DNA of 5,952 nucleotides from Thermoplasmatota archaeon (GTDB lineage Archaea; Thermoplasmatota; Thermoplasmata; RBG-16-68-12; JAGMCJ01): positions 1 through 5,952 of the forward strand of contig JAJISH010000024.1 in assembly GCA_022848825.1 (NCBI GenBank), given 5' to 3'. The notes below the pieces were generated by a model that saw only the letters and a list, made by a program, of their open reading frames with translations, was not told the DNA's origin and did no database searches. A program made the position numbers and the translations under genes. Positions 1-5,739 of this stretch are shown here, piece by piece; the first letter of the stretch is position 1, and each line of letters begins with the position of its first letter.

Positions 1-3
1 TAA

Positions 4-11
4 ACCTCCTT
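4..11 (-). promoter_or_regulatory. Possible Shine-Dalgarno of a minus-strand gene starting left of the window
   Basis: Read on the minus strand the first 11 bases give AAGGAGGTTTA, a near-perfect anti-16S match only a few bases from the left edge. If real, a divergent gene starts just outside the window. Bases 1-65 would then be an intergenic region rather than the missing part of the thiolase. No start codon is visible, so this is tentative. Confidence 0.3.
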
Positions 12-65
12 GCCTAAAGGTACAAAGACTGCGTAGACTCTCTCGTTGCTGACTACCCGAGAGAT

Positions 66-776
66 GTGTCCTTTGTCAAAAGTGTCCTCAAGAAGGAGGA
101 CATCGCCAGGGTCGCGGTCAAGAACAAGAGGAACGCGCTGGACCACCCGTGCGCGCAGCTGGCAGCAAATCTGACGATCGACGACGTGCTCAACTCGGAG
201 ATGATGGCGTGGCCCGTCCAGAGACTGGACATCAGCCCGCCGAGCGACGGCGCGTCCGCGATGATCCTCGCATCGGAGGAAGTAGCGAAGAAGCTCACGG
301 ACGACCTGGTCTACCTCGACGGCGCGGGATGGTGCATCGACAGCACGATGTGGACGGATAGGGACCTCTACTTCCCCGAGTACGTCGCGGGAGCCGCCAA
401 GATGGCGTACAAGATGGCGAAGATCGAGAACCCGCGAAAGGAGATCGACGTGGCCGAGCCCTACGACCCGTTCGACTACAAGGAGCTGCACCACATGGAG
501 GGTCTGCTCCTGTGCGACAAGGGAGAGGCCCCGATTCTTACGCGGGAAGGAGTCACGGAGCGTGACGGCGACCTTCCGGTATGCCCGTCGGGCGGGCTGC
601 TCGGTGTCGGAAACCCGATCGCCGCCACGATGGGGATCAAGGCCTGCGAGATATACTGGCAGCTCGCGGGGAAGGCGGGAAAGCGGCAGGTTCCGAACGA
701 CCCGCAGGTGGGCATCTGCCAGGCGTGGGGTGACCTGATGCAGTATGGCAGCGTGCTCATAATGAGGAGGGGATGA
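66..776 (+). CDS. Thiolase-superfamily protein, C-terminal half only (N-terminally truncated)
   Basis: This 236-residue frame matches the C-terminal half of archaeal/SCP2-type thiolases. Visible landmarks are VAVKNKRNALDHP (16-28), the PPSDGASAMILASEE segment (58-72), the PSGGLL turn (174-179) and the YWQLAGKAGKRQV segment (197-209). Full-length relatives have roughly 380-400 residues and carry the nucleophilic Cys in the N-terminal half, which is absent here. The start is the track-style GTG at 66, but it has no good ribosome site. Recognisable homology begins only near base 87 (LKKEDIARV), and an in-frame TAA lies at 15-17. Two usual catalytic positions differ: the HDxF-type motif reads YDPF (133-136) and GHP reads GNP (182-184). 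The next gene starts 1 nt after the stop, so the operon context is intact. Thiolases catalyse Claisen condensation or thiolysis of acyl-CoA in the cytoplasm. This one could instead be a CoA-ester aldolase-like member (compare Ltp2) or a decaying remnant. Family assignment is firm; function is uncertain. Confidence 0.8.
   Translation: MSFVKSVLKKEDIARVAVKNKRNALDHPCAQLAANLTIDDVLNSEMMAWPVQRLDISPPSDGASAMILASEEVAKKLTDDLVYLDGAGWCIDSTMWTDRDLYFPEYVAGAAKMAYKMAKIENPRKEIDVAEPYDPFDYKELHHMEGLLLCDKGEAPILTREGVTERDGDLPVCPSGGLLGVGNPIAATMGIKACEIYWQLAGKAGKRQVPNDPQVGICQAWGDLMQYGSVLIMRRG
764..772 (+). promoter_or_regulatory. Ribosome binding site for the first DUF35 gene
   Basis: GAGGAGGGG lies inside the last codons of the thiolase gene and ends 5 nt before the GTG at 778. 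It supports that GTG as the start. An ATG at 773 can be dismissed because it reads ATG ACG TGA. Confidence 0.65.
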
Positions 777-777
777 C

Positions 778-1296
778 GTGACGAAACCAGAGAACCCGAG
801 AGGAGTGGAGCTTTCCTCGAAGCAGATGAAGGACGGCGACGTGATAGTGAACAAGTGGGACCCCAGGGTCAAGTACGCCTGGGCGACCGGCGAGGCGATA
901 TCCAGATTCCTCGAGGAGATGAAAAACGGGAAGCTCATCGCGCGCAAGTGCGACTCCTGCAAGAGGATACTCTTCCCGCCGAGGATGTTCTGCGAGGAGT
1001 GCTTCAAACCGACGACCGAGTGGGTGTACATCAAGGACACCGGCAAGATAGAGACGTACTCCATCTCATATCTGGACAAGGACGCGAGGAGGATCACGGA
1101 CCCCATATTCGTGGGCGTGGTCTCGATAGACGGCGCGTCCGAGAAGATGGGCATAATGCACTACTTCGACGAGACGACGAAGGAGGACATACACATCGGC
1201 ATGCCCGTGAAGGCCGTCTGGAAGCCGCCCGAGGAGCGTGAGGGGGCGATCACGGACATCAAGTACTTCCGCCCGCTCAAGGAGGGAGAGGAATGA
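778..1296 (+). CDS. DUF35 OB-fold / zinc-ribbon protein, first copy
   Basis: This 172-residue protein has the two-part DUF35 layout. An N-terminal helix-rich section (about 36-55, ATGEAISRFLEEMKNGKL) leads into a rubredoxin-like zinc ribbon with Cys58, Cys61, Cys72 and Cys75 (CxxC-x10-CxxC). An OB fold follows (about 82-165), ending near AVWKPPEEREGAITDIKYF. In characterised systems DUF35 subunits bind CoA or scaffold thiolase-type enzymes: the archaeal thiolase/HMG-CoA synthase complex, benzoylsuccinyl-CoA thiolase BbsA/BbsB, and the ChsH2 DUF35 domain with the aldolase Ltp2. The gene starts with GTG 1 nt after the thiolase stop and overlaps the next gene by 4 nt (ATGA), so the three are almost certainly co-transcribed. 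A partner role for the upstream thiolase-like protein is inferred. About 35 extra N-terminal residues, compared with the next gene, have no recognisable motif. All four zinc ligands are present, so this gene looks functional. Confidence 0.9.
   Translation: MTKPENPRGVELSSKQMKDGDVIVNKWDPRVKYAWATGEAISRFLEEMKNGKLIARKCDSCKRILFPPRMFCEECFKPTTEWVYIKDTGKIETYSISYLDKDARRITDPIFVGVVSIDGASEKMGIMHYFDETTKEDIHIGMPVKAVWKPPEEREGAITDIKYFRPLKEGEE
1281..1292 (+). promoter_or_regulatory. Ribosome binding site for the second DUF35 gene
   Basis: GGAGGGAGAGGA sits directly before the ATG at 1293, within the last codons of the preceding gene. With the ATGA stop/start overlap it indicates translational coupling of the two DUF35 genes. 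Confidence 0.6.
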
Positions 1297-1718
1297 GCTT
1301 CACGCACTGGCACGGGGACATGGAGGCGCAGTACATCTACACCGCAGGAATCGCTGGTGAGCGCTTCTTCCGCGAGCTCAAGGACAACGGCAAGCTCGTG
1401 GGAACGCGCTGCCCGAAGTGCGACATCACGTACGTGCCGCCGCGGATGTACTGCGAGAAGTGCTTCGCCGAGCTGGACGAGTGGAAGGACGTGCCCCTCG
1501 AGGGCGCGGTCGTTGCTCACACGGAGGTCCATGTTGACATCGACGACAAGAAGCTCGCAGAGCCGTTCGTGATCGGTTTCGTTCGGATCGACGGCACGCA
1601 GGGAGGCCTGGTGCACTACATCAAGGCGGCCGAGGTCAAGAACGGGATGAAGGTGAAGGCCGTTCTCAAGCCCGACCGCGTCGGGTCGATCCTGGATATC
1701 GAGCACTTCGCGCCTTAG
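1293..1718 (+). CDS. DUF35 OB-fold / zinc-ribbon protein, second copy
   Basis: This is a 141-residue paralogue of the preceding protein. It shares the lead-in (TAGIAGERFFRELKDNGKL, about 17-35) and the ribbon, with zinc ligands Cys40, Cys43, Cys54 and Cys57 in the same spacing. The PPRMYCEKCF block corresponds to PPRMFCEECF in the first copy. The OB-fold part (about 63-140) includes PFVIGFVRIDG and ends VKAVLKPDRVGSILDIEHF, which parallels the first copy closely. The two are clearly diverged rather than a recent duplication. They may form a heteromeric partner for the thiolase-like subunit, or serve two different condensing enzymes. The gene begins at the ATGA overlap and is the last plus-strand gene of the operon; it faces the minus-strand gene ending at 1913. 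No membrane segment or signal peptide is visible, so the protein is probably cytoplasmic. Family is confident; substrate is unknown. Confidence 0.9.
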   Translation: MSFTHWHGDMEAQYIYTAGIAGERFFRELKDNGKLVGTRCPKCDITYVPPRMYCEKCFAELDEWKDVPLEGAVVAHTEVHVDIDDKKLAEPFVIGFVRIDGTQGGLVHYIKAAEVKNGMKVKAVLKPDRVGSILDIEHFAP

Positions 1719-1736
1719 CTGGTGGTAGAGTCTGCC

Positions 1737-1762
1737 CAAGCTTTTCTCAATCCTGAGGCTTG
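1737..1762 (+). terminator. Possible hairpin at the end of the thiolase/DUF35 operon
   Basis: CAAGC (1737-1741) pairs with GCTTG (1758-1762), and an inner CTCA/TGAG stem (1746-1749, 1754-1757) closes on an ATCC loop. TTTT bulges between the two stems. It lies 19 nt after the stop at 1718. There is no following T-tract, so termination is only a suggestion from position. Confidence 0.3.
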
Positions 1763-1807
1763 CTTAGAGGAGGATAGAATTGGGATAATAGTAGGACTAG
1801 TGTTGAG

Positions 1808-1895
1808 ACGGAGTAATGCCTTGGTTGAAACGGAGCTATATCGAAGCTAGAACGGAGCTATGACGGAGCTATGCCTTGGTTGAATAGGAGCTGTT
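1808..1895. repeat. Array of eight 11-bp units in the convergent intergenic region
   Basis: Eight consecutive 11-bp blocks can be laid out without gaps. Unit A is ACGGAGCTATG or a variant, at 1808, 1830, 1841 (diverged), 1852, 1863 and 1885 (diverged). Unit B, CCTTGGTTGAA, occurs identically at 1819 and 1874. The order is A B A A A A B A. Copies 1852 and 1863 are identical, and the A-B pair recurs at a 55-bp distance, suggesting an older five-unit duplication. The AGCT palindrome recurs at 1834, 1845, 1856, 1867 and 1889, that is, once per 11 bp. The period is not a multiple of three and stops occur in the frames, so it does not encode a repeat protein. It lies between the ends of convergent genes (1718 and 1913). 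It could be a protein-binding array, a replication-slippage product or a structured 3' RNA; no function is known. Confidence 0.8.
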
Positions 1896-1912
1896 GCGGG
1901 GCAGGAAGGTAT

Positions 1913-2473
1913 CTATCTGGAAGCACCGTTGGAGAGATCTAGTTGCACCTTGAGCCCGAGCCCCTCCAAGGTTACTGGCAGCCCAAGGGCAGAGACATTC
2001 TCAATAGTGATAACATCCTCGACACCGCCCAGCCTGAGTACGAAGTCAAAGGGAGCGTCCTCGACAGTCAGAGCGATCTCGAATGCATCCGCGAGCGGGC
2101 ACTCGAACAGTGACGTCTTGCCCTGGCGTAGGATGAACCAGCCGTCGTCGCCCTCGAGCGGGGTTCCCGCCAGGATGAGCGGGAGGGTGGGCTCTTCACC
2201 CCTGGTGTGGGATTCCATCCACTTGCTGAGAAAGAGGTTGTATCCCGACGTCCTCTTCGCGATCCCGTTGTAGAAGCGTCTCTGCGATTCACGCAGGGAG
2301 CGCCACGTCTCGACGCCTTCCGCGAAATGGTTCCTGTTCCTCTGCTGCACCGGCGATCTTGGATTGCGCGGTATGACGTGCGTCCTGAGGAAGTTGACGC
2401 CGTTCCTGTTGACAGCAGTCATCTTGTCTATGGTCCCACTGAACTTGGTTCCGAACGAGTTCTTCAGCTTCAT
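1913..2473 (-). CDS. Hypothetical protein with a DUF6266-like N-terminal half
   Basis: This 186-residue protein starts at an ATG preceded by a good ribosome site (AGGGGGAG on the minus strand, 2477-2484). The N-terminal half (about 9-88) has a recognisable pattern: FSGTIDKMTAVNRNGVNFLR, then PRNPRSPVQQRNRNHF, then W-SLRESQRRFYNGIA, then SGYNLFLSKW. This NPRxPxQQ/R-F/W-L/GxNLF arrangement resembles DUF6266-type proteins, best known from Bacteroidota and phage-related genomes, whose function is not established. The C-terminal half (about 95-186) is acidic to neutral, rich in Leu, Val and Asp, looks beta-strand-like and is not recognised. There is no signal peptide or membrane segment. The gene stands alone between convergent and co-oriented neighbours with no obvious functional link. 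It may derive from a virus or other mobile element, but no integrase or attachment site is visible nearby. The gene call is good; the family match is from pattern memory only. Confidence 0.7.
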   Translation of the reverse strand: MKLKNSFGTKFSGTIDKMTAVNRNGVNFLRTHVIPRNPRSPVQQRNRNHFAEGVETWRSLRESQRRFYNGIAKRTSGYNLFLSKWMESHTRGEEPTLPLILAGTPLEGDDGWFILRQGKTSLFECPLADAFEIALTVEDAPFDFVLRLGGVEDVITIENVSALGLPVTLEGLGLKVQLDLSNGASR

Positions 2474-2518
2474 ATTCTCCCCCTCTGGGAAAAGTCCCTG
2501 TTGTTATTCTTGTCCGGG

Positions 2519-2527
2519 ATATATGAA
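2519..2527 (-). promoter_or_regulatory. TATA-like box for the DUF6266-like gene
   Basis: On the minus strand this reads TTCATATAT. With the usual archaeal spacing of about 25 bp, transcription would begin near 2495-2500 and give a leader of roughly 25 nt that contains the AGGGGGAG ribosome site. Position is consistent; no experimental support. Confidence 0.35.
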
Positions 2528-2645
2528 TGCTGTGCTGGTGACAAATCCCCGGTCGTGGATTCGATTGAGTCGGAGGATTGAGGGAGACCGCTCAAGAAAC
2601 GTCGCACTCCTCATTGAAGGGCGACATTCCTATTGGGGAACCCGA

Positions 2646-2670
2646 AGACTGAGGAATCGCCTCAGAGTCT
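2646..2670. repeat. Imperfect inverted repeat (hairpin)
   Basis: AGACTGAGG (2646-2654) pairs with CCTCAGAGTCT (2660-2670) around an AATCG loop. This gives nine base pairs with a two-base bulge. It lies about 140 bp downstream of the response-regulator stop on the minus strand. No T-tract follows on either strand, so it may be a transcript-end structure or chance. Confidence 0.4.
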
Positions 2671-2807
2671 CCAGGGAAGATGAAAGGTTCAAGTCGACTC
2701 GCGCAATCATTACATCGTGTCAACTACTGGCCCGTGGGATCAGATTGTCGTCTTCCATGAGCGCGCCAGCAAGGAGTACAATCCCGGAGAGGATGGTCTG
2801 AGGGCAG

Positions 2808-3196
2808 TTAGATGCTGCGAAAGCTGCTCGAGAGAAGCTTCCGGACGCGTCTCACGAGATCCTCAGCATTGAAGGGCTTTGTGATGTAGTCCTCGACACC
2901 AATCACGTCGAGAGCCATTTCCTTGTTAATGGTGCGTGCCTTGACAGTGAGCATCGCTATTGGGATGTCTCTCGTACTTGGGTCCTCTTTCAGCTTTCTG
3001 TAGACAACCCATCCATCCATTCCCGGCATCATGATGTCCAACAGGTCAGGTGTGGGTGTACTTCCTGTATCGCGCCAACGCATTCGTCACCGCTTCTGGC
3101 CTTCGAAACTTCGTAGCCCTCCGCTTCCAGTATCACTCCCACAAGGTCGAGAATATTCTGTTCGTCGTCCACCACAAGTATTCTCTTCTTAGCCAT
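2808..3196 (-). pseudogene. CheY-like single-domain response regulator, interrupted by a one-base frameshift
   Basis: From the ATG at 3194-3196 the frame reads MAKKRILVVDDEQNILDL, a typical receiver-domain start with the acidic pair Asp10/Asp11. After EVHPHLT it hits TGA at 3029-3031. The rest of the receiver continues in another frame: LLDIMMPGMDGW, then AMLTVKA, then DYITKPF, ending at TAA 2808-2810. Adding one G to the plus-strand GG at 3044-3045 (a C on the coding strand) joins the halves as HPHLTLLDIMMPG. That gives 129 residues with phospho-acceptor Asp54, Thr84 and Lys107 in the expected places. There is no output domain. The start overlaps the kinase stop by 8 nt and has a very strong ribosome site, so it is the kinase's likely partner. 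All conserved residues survive, so the break is either very recent or a sequencing/assembly error. Confidence 0.88.
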
Positions 3197-5441
3197 CGAT
3201 CACCTCCTTCCCAAGTGGCAGGACCACACGGAAGACAGATCCCTTGCCAATTTCGCTTTCCACTTCGATTCGTCCCCCGTGGGCCTCAACAATCTCTTTG
3301 CATATGGCCAGACCCAGGCCCGCACCTCCGAACCCCCGTGTCGAAGAGCTGTCTGCTTGATAGAATCTTTCGAACACGTGAGGAAGGTCCTCTGGGATTA
3401 TCCCTATTCCCGTGTCTGCCACTTCCACCACGACTGCCTTATCGTCTCTTTTCGCTGTAATCTGAATGGCACCCCCGCTCGACGTGAACTTGATCGCGTT
3501 GTCGAGGAGATTGGAGAGCGCCTGACGCAGTTTCGCCTCATTCCCCATAATGGGGTCCAGGTCAGGCGAGAAGTCCTTGGACAGTGAAACCTCCTTCTTC
3601 TCCAGCTCCATCTCCATAGAGGACATCAAGCTGTCGATGACCTGGGAGAGGGAAATCTCATTCACGTCCATTTTGAGACCTTCGGCATCGATTGTCATCA
3701 GATCCAGGAAACTGTCTATCAACCCCCTCAACCTATCGGACTCTTCTGCAATGACTTCGAGTGCCTTCTTCTGCTCCTCAGAGAACTCTCCCATCTTTCC
3801 CGAAAGCAAGACGCGGACATACCCGTGAATGCTCGTGAGTGGGGTTCGGAGCTCATGCGATATGTTCGAGATCAACCCGACCTTTGCCTCCTCTGCTTGC
3901 TTTCGGAGGGTAATGTCTCGGGCGATGGCATATATCATATCTCGACCTTCGATATTCATGGGCAGGGTCCTTGTTTCCACCGAAATCCGATCGCCATCCT
4001 TGCGTTTCAGCACGAACTCGTCGGGCCCTGAGGGTTGCCCGTTCACAGTCTTCATCAGGTTCTCGAGGACACACTCGATGTCCTCGGGGGAGAAAACCCC
4101 CAAATCGAATAGATTCCTCCCTAGTACCTCTTCCAATGTATAACCCAGCAACTTCTCTGCTGCCTTGTTTCCGTCCACGAAGTTCCCTTCCGCGTCGAAC
4201 AGAACGCAAGCATCGGGCGCGAACTCGAATAGTGTTCTGAACCTCTCCTCGCTCCTCCGAAGCTCTTCCTCCGCTTCCTTGCGTTTGGTGATGTCTTTGG
4301 TTATCCCTATGAAATGTGTAGGGTTTCCTGAGGCATCCCGCAACACACTTGCTGAGATCTCAGCCGGGAATTCGCGACCATCCTTGGTCAGGCAAACAGA
4401 TTCTACGTTCTTCGCAGGGCCCACTTTCAGGGCATTCTCCACATTCTTAGCCGCTCTCCGTCTGTTATCTTTGGCGATCAAGTCCAAGGCGCTCTTGCCG
4501 ATCAGCTCACCTTTCGATGAGAACCCATGAAGATTCAAGGCTTCCTGGTTGCAGTCCACGATTTCTCCATTCAAGTCGGCAACCGTGATAGCGTCCGGAG
4601 ATGATTCGAGTATACTCCTCAACCGCTTCTCGCTCTCCTGCACCGCATTCAGAAAGCTCGCGCGTTCGACATATTCCCCGATTTCTCTGGCCAGAGCATC
4701 AATCAAGTCTCGCTCTTCTTTCAGAAACGGTCCTTCGTGAAATGGAGGTCTTTCTTCCAGATAGTAGACTTCCACAGTCCCCGACTTGTCCCCGGAGACT
4801 TCGATGTCGGTGACCTGTTTCCACTCAGTCTCTCTGAAGTTGCGAGTTACGAATTGCCTATCCTCGTACCTGATTCTAGCGCATGTTATATCTGGATAGT
4901 GCCAGCCGTCTGGAATCAGACCGACTGTATTCTGCAGAACCTCGTCATCTGACACGTCCGTTTCCGTCAGACACTTTGAAACCCCAAACAAGCAATTCAA
5001 CTCTTTGACGCGTTCACGAAGATCGTGTGTCCGTTTCCTTAGAGACTCCTCTGTTCTCTTGCGTTCGGTGACGTTCCTCATGATAGTCATCACGCCCGAG
5101 ATTCTGTTACCTGATTTGATGAGACTTGGCAAACACTCGAAGTCCACCTCTTCACCTTTTTCATCTTTGAAGTGCAGGTTCAGGAGGATCTTCTTTCCAG
5201 TAAGGGCTTGTCGAAACGCCCTCTCCGCATTTGACTTCTCTTCGGGAGATGCTGCACATACGTCGGAGAAGTGCTTCCCTAAAAGATCCCCTTTGGGTTT
5301 GCCAAGGACTCTGGCAACACTCTTGTTGGCTTCCAGTATCTTCCCGGTAGTGTCCATATATGCCATGCCATCATCTGCATCATCGAAGATGTGGCGAAAT
5401 ACTTCTTCAGACTTGCTTAAACTCACGGACTGCACCTCCAC
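3189..5441 (-). CDS. Soluble multi-sensor histidine kinase (PAS-GAF-PAS-PAS-HisKA-HATPase)
   Basis: This 750-residue sensor kinase has no membrane segment, so it probably senses a cytoplasmic signal. The domains in order are PAS (about 11-127, ending MRNVTERKR), a GAF-like domain (about 145-262, with IPDGWHYPDITCARIRY and VEVYYLEERPPFHEGPF), PAS (about 268-390, ending GITKDITKRKEAEEELRR), PAS (about 394-515), HisKA and HATPase. The H-box ISNISHELRTPLTSIHGY carries the phospho-acceptor His529. The ATPase shows an N-box (LSNLLDNAIKF, Asn644/Asn648), G1 (VADTGIGI, 675-681 region), F-box (FERFYQ, 690-695) and G2 (GGAGLGLAICK, 705-715). All key residues are intact, so it should autophosphorylate. 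The GTG at 5441 has GGAGGG six bases upstream. A GTG at 5424-5426 has GGAGGTG six bases upstream and would give 745 residues, so the start is ambiguous. It overlaps the response regulator by 8 nt. The signal is unknown; no haem- or flavin-binding motif is recognised. Confidence 0.96.
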   Translation of the reverse strand: MEVQSVSLSKSEEVFRHIFDDADDGMAYMDTTGKILEANKSVARVLGKPKGDLLGKHFSDVCAASPEEKSNAERAFRQALTGKKILLNLHFKDEKGEEVDFECLPSLIKSGNRISGVMTIMRNVTERKRTEESLRKRTHDLRERVKELNCLFGVSKCLTETDVSDDEVLQNTVGLIPDGWHYPDITCARIRYEDRQFVTRNFRETEWKQVTDIEVSGDKSGTVEVYYLEERPPFHEGPFLKEERDLIDALAREIGEYVERASFLNAVQESEKRLRSILESSPDAITVADLNGEIVDCNQEALNLHGFSSKGELIGKSALDLIAKDNRRRAAKNVENALKVGPAKNVESVCLTKDGREFPAEISASVLRDASGNPTHFIGITKDITKRKEAEEELRRSEERFRTLFEFAPDACVLFDAEGNFVDGNKAAEKLLGYTLEEVLGRNLFDLGVFSPEDIECVLENLMKTVNGQPSGPDEFVLKRKDGDRISVETRTLPMNIEGRDMIYAIARDITLRKQAEEAKVGLISNISHELRTPLTSIHGYVRVLLSGKMGEFSEEQKKALEVIAEESDRLRGLIDSFLDLMTIDAEGLKMDVNEISLSQVIDSLMSSMEMELEKKEVSLSKDFSPDLDPIMGNEAKLRQALSNLLDNAIKFTSSGGAIQITAKRDDKAVVVEVADTGIGIIPEDLPHVFERFYQADSSSTRGFGGAGLGLAICKEIVEAHGGRIEVESEIGKGSVFRVVLPLGKEVIDG
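3199..3209 (-). promoter_or_regulatory. Very strong Shine-Dalgarno for the response regulator
   Basis: On the minus strand AAGGAGGTGAT lies 2 nt before the ATG at 3196 and complements the conserved 16S tail ATCACCTCCTT over eleven bases. The core GGAGG ends about 7 nt from the start. It is inside the kinase gene's last codons and fixes the regulator start at 3196. Confidence 0.7.
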
Positions 5442-5483
5442 GGATCCCTCCGATTCGACTCCTTCATACCATGATGACGGCCT

Positions 5484-5500
5484 CGATATAAGTGTTTTCC
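5484..5500 (-). promoter_or_regulatory. TATA/BRE-like promoter for the kinase-regulator operon
   Basis: On the minus strand this reads GGAAAACACTTATATCG: a purine-rich BRE-like stretch followed by a TTATAT box. With about 25 bp spacing, transcription would start near 5460, leaving a leader of about 20 nt before the GTG at 5441. The arrangement is typical of archaeal promoters, but it rests on pattern only. Confidence 0.45.
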
Positions 5501-5666
5501 TGGCACCTCATAATACGGTGGAAGAATGTGCACGCAATAGGCTCGGCTCCAGAAATGTCCTACTTCAATATGAACACTGACACTTCTCCATTCGATGGAC
5601 CGCACGTGGGTGCCGTGGTTCCAAGTTCCGAGGGATAACACATCCTATCCATCCGAGCGCTAGCTT

Positions 5667-5674
5667 CTTATATG
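5667..5674 (+). promoter_or_regulatory. TATA-like box for the thioredoxin-like gene
   Basis: CTTATATG would place a start site near 5697 and give a leader of about 43 nt. A second candidate, GATATACT at 5713-5720, lies about 25 bp before the ATG at 5740 and would give an almost leaderless transcript. Which is used cannot be told from sequence. Confidence 0.35.
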
Positions 5675-5680
5675 GGCTGT

Positions 5681-5707
5681 TGTCGGGACGAAACCCTTTT
5701 CGGGACA
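5681..5707. repeat. Palindrome and direct repeat near the predicted start site of the thioredoxin-like gene
   Basis: CGAAA (5689-5693) and TTTCG (5698-5702) form a perfect inverted repeat around CCCT. TCGGGAC occurs twice in direct orientation (5683-5689 and 5700-5706), and TGTC/GACA bracket the segment. It lies about 10-30 bp downstream of the TATA-like box, where an archaeal repressor could act. This is a candidate operator only. Confidence 0.35.
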
Positions 5708-5730
5708 CATGCGATATACTGGGATGAACA

Positions 5731-5735
5731 GGTGA
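5731..5735 (+). promoter_or_regulatory. Ribosome binding site of the thioredoxin-like gene
   Basis: GGTGA ends 4 nt before the ATG at 5740 and supports that start. An upstream ATG at 5724 reads into TGA after three codons and can be dismissed. Confidence 0.45.
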
Positions 5736-5739
5736 CTAT

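Larger units (their letters stand above)
2474..2807. other. Intergenic stretch without a convincing gene
   Basis: These 334 bases separate the end of the response regulator from the start of the DUF6266-like gene. A plus-strand open frame through here (ATG at 2523 to the stop ending at 2801) lacks a ribosome site, is Arg/Ser-rich and shows no known motif, so I do not call it. Minus-strand frames are short. The stretch holds the probable promoter of the DUF6266-like gene and one imperfect hairpin (2646-2670); otherwise I see nothing in it. Confidence 0.6.
5442..5739. promoter_or_regulatory. Divergent promoter region between kinase operon and thioredoxin-like gene
   Basis: This 298-bp region has no supported gene. 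It holds the kinase promoter near its left end and a TATA-like box, a small palindrome and a direct repeat near its right end. A minus-strand open frame (5423-5641) overlaps the kinase start in another frame and has no motif, so it is not called. The middle (about 5505-5660) shows nothing I recognise. Confidence 0.5.

Noticed and set aside
1161..1739. Minus-strand open frame of 192 residues antisense to the DUF35 genes
   Set aside because: It is a high-GC shadow of two clearly real zinc-ribbon genes and has no family resemblance or ribosome site.
1808..1895. CRISPR array
   Set aside because: Units are 11 bp and contiguous, with no unique spacers of 30-40 bp and no cas genes nearby.
2646..2670. 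Intrinsic terminator for the kinase-regulator operon
   Set aside because: The stem is imperfect, lies about 140 bp past the stop, and no T-tract follows, so it is listed only as an inverted repeat.
2364..2801. Plus-strand open frame of 145 residues
   Set aside because: Its first part is antisense to the DUF6266-like gene. There is no ribosome site at either possible start, the composition is Arg/Ser-rich and no motif is recognised.
3029..3061. Programmed ribosomal frameshift in the response regulator
   Set aside because: No slippery heptamer or downstream structure is visible, and such control is not known for CheY-like proteins. A base deletion or sequence error explains it better.
5423..5641. 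Minus-strand open frame just upstream of the kinase
   Set aside because: It overlaps the kinase start and its probable promoter in a different frame and shows no domain.
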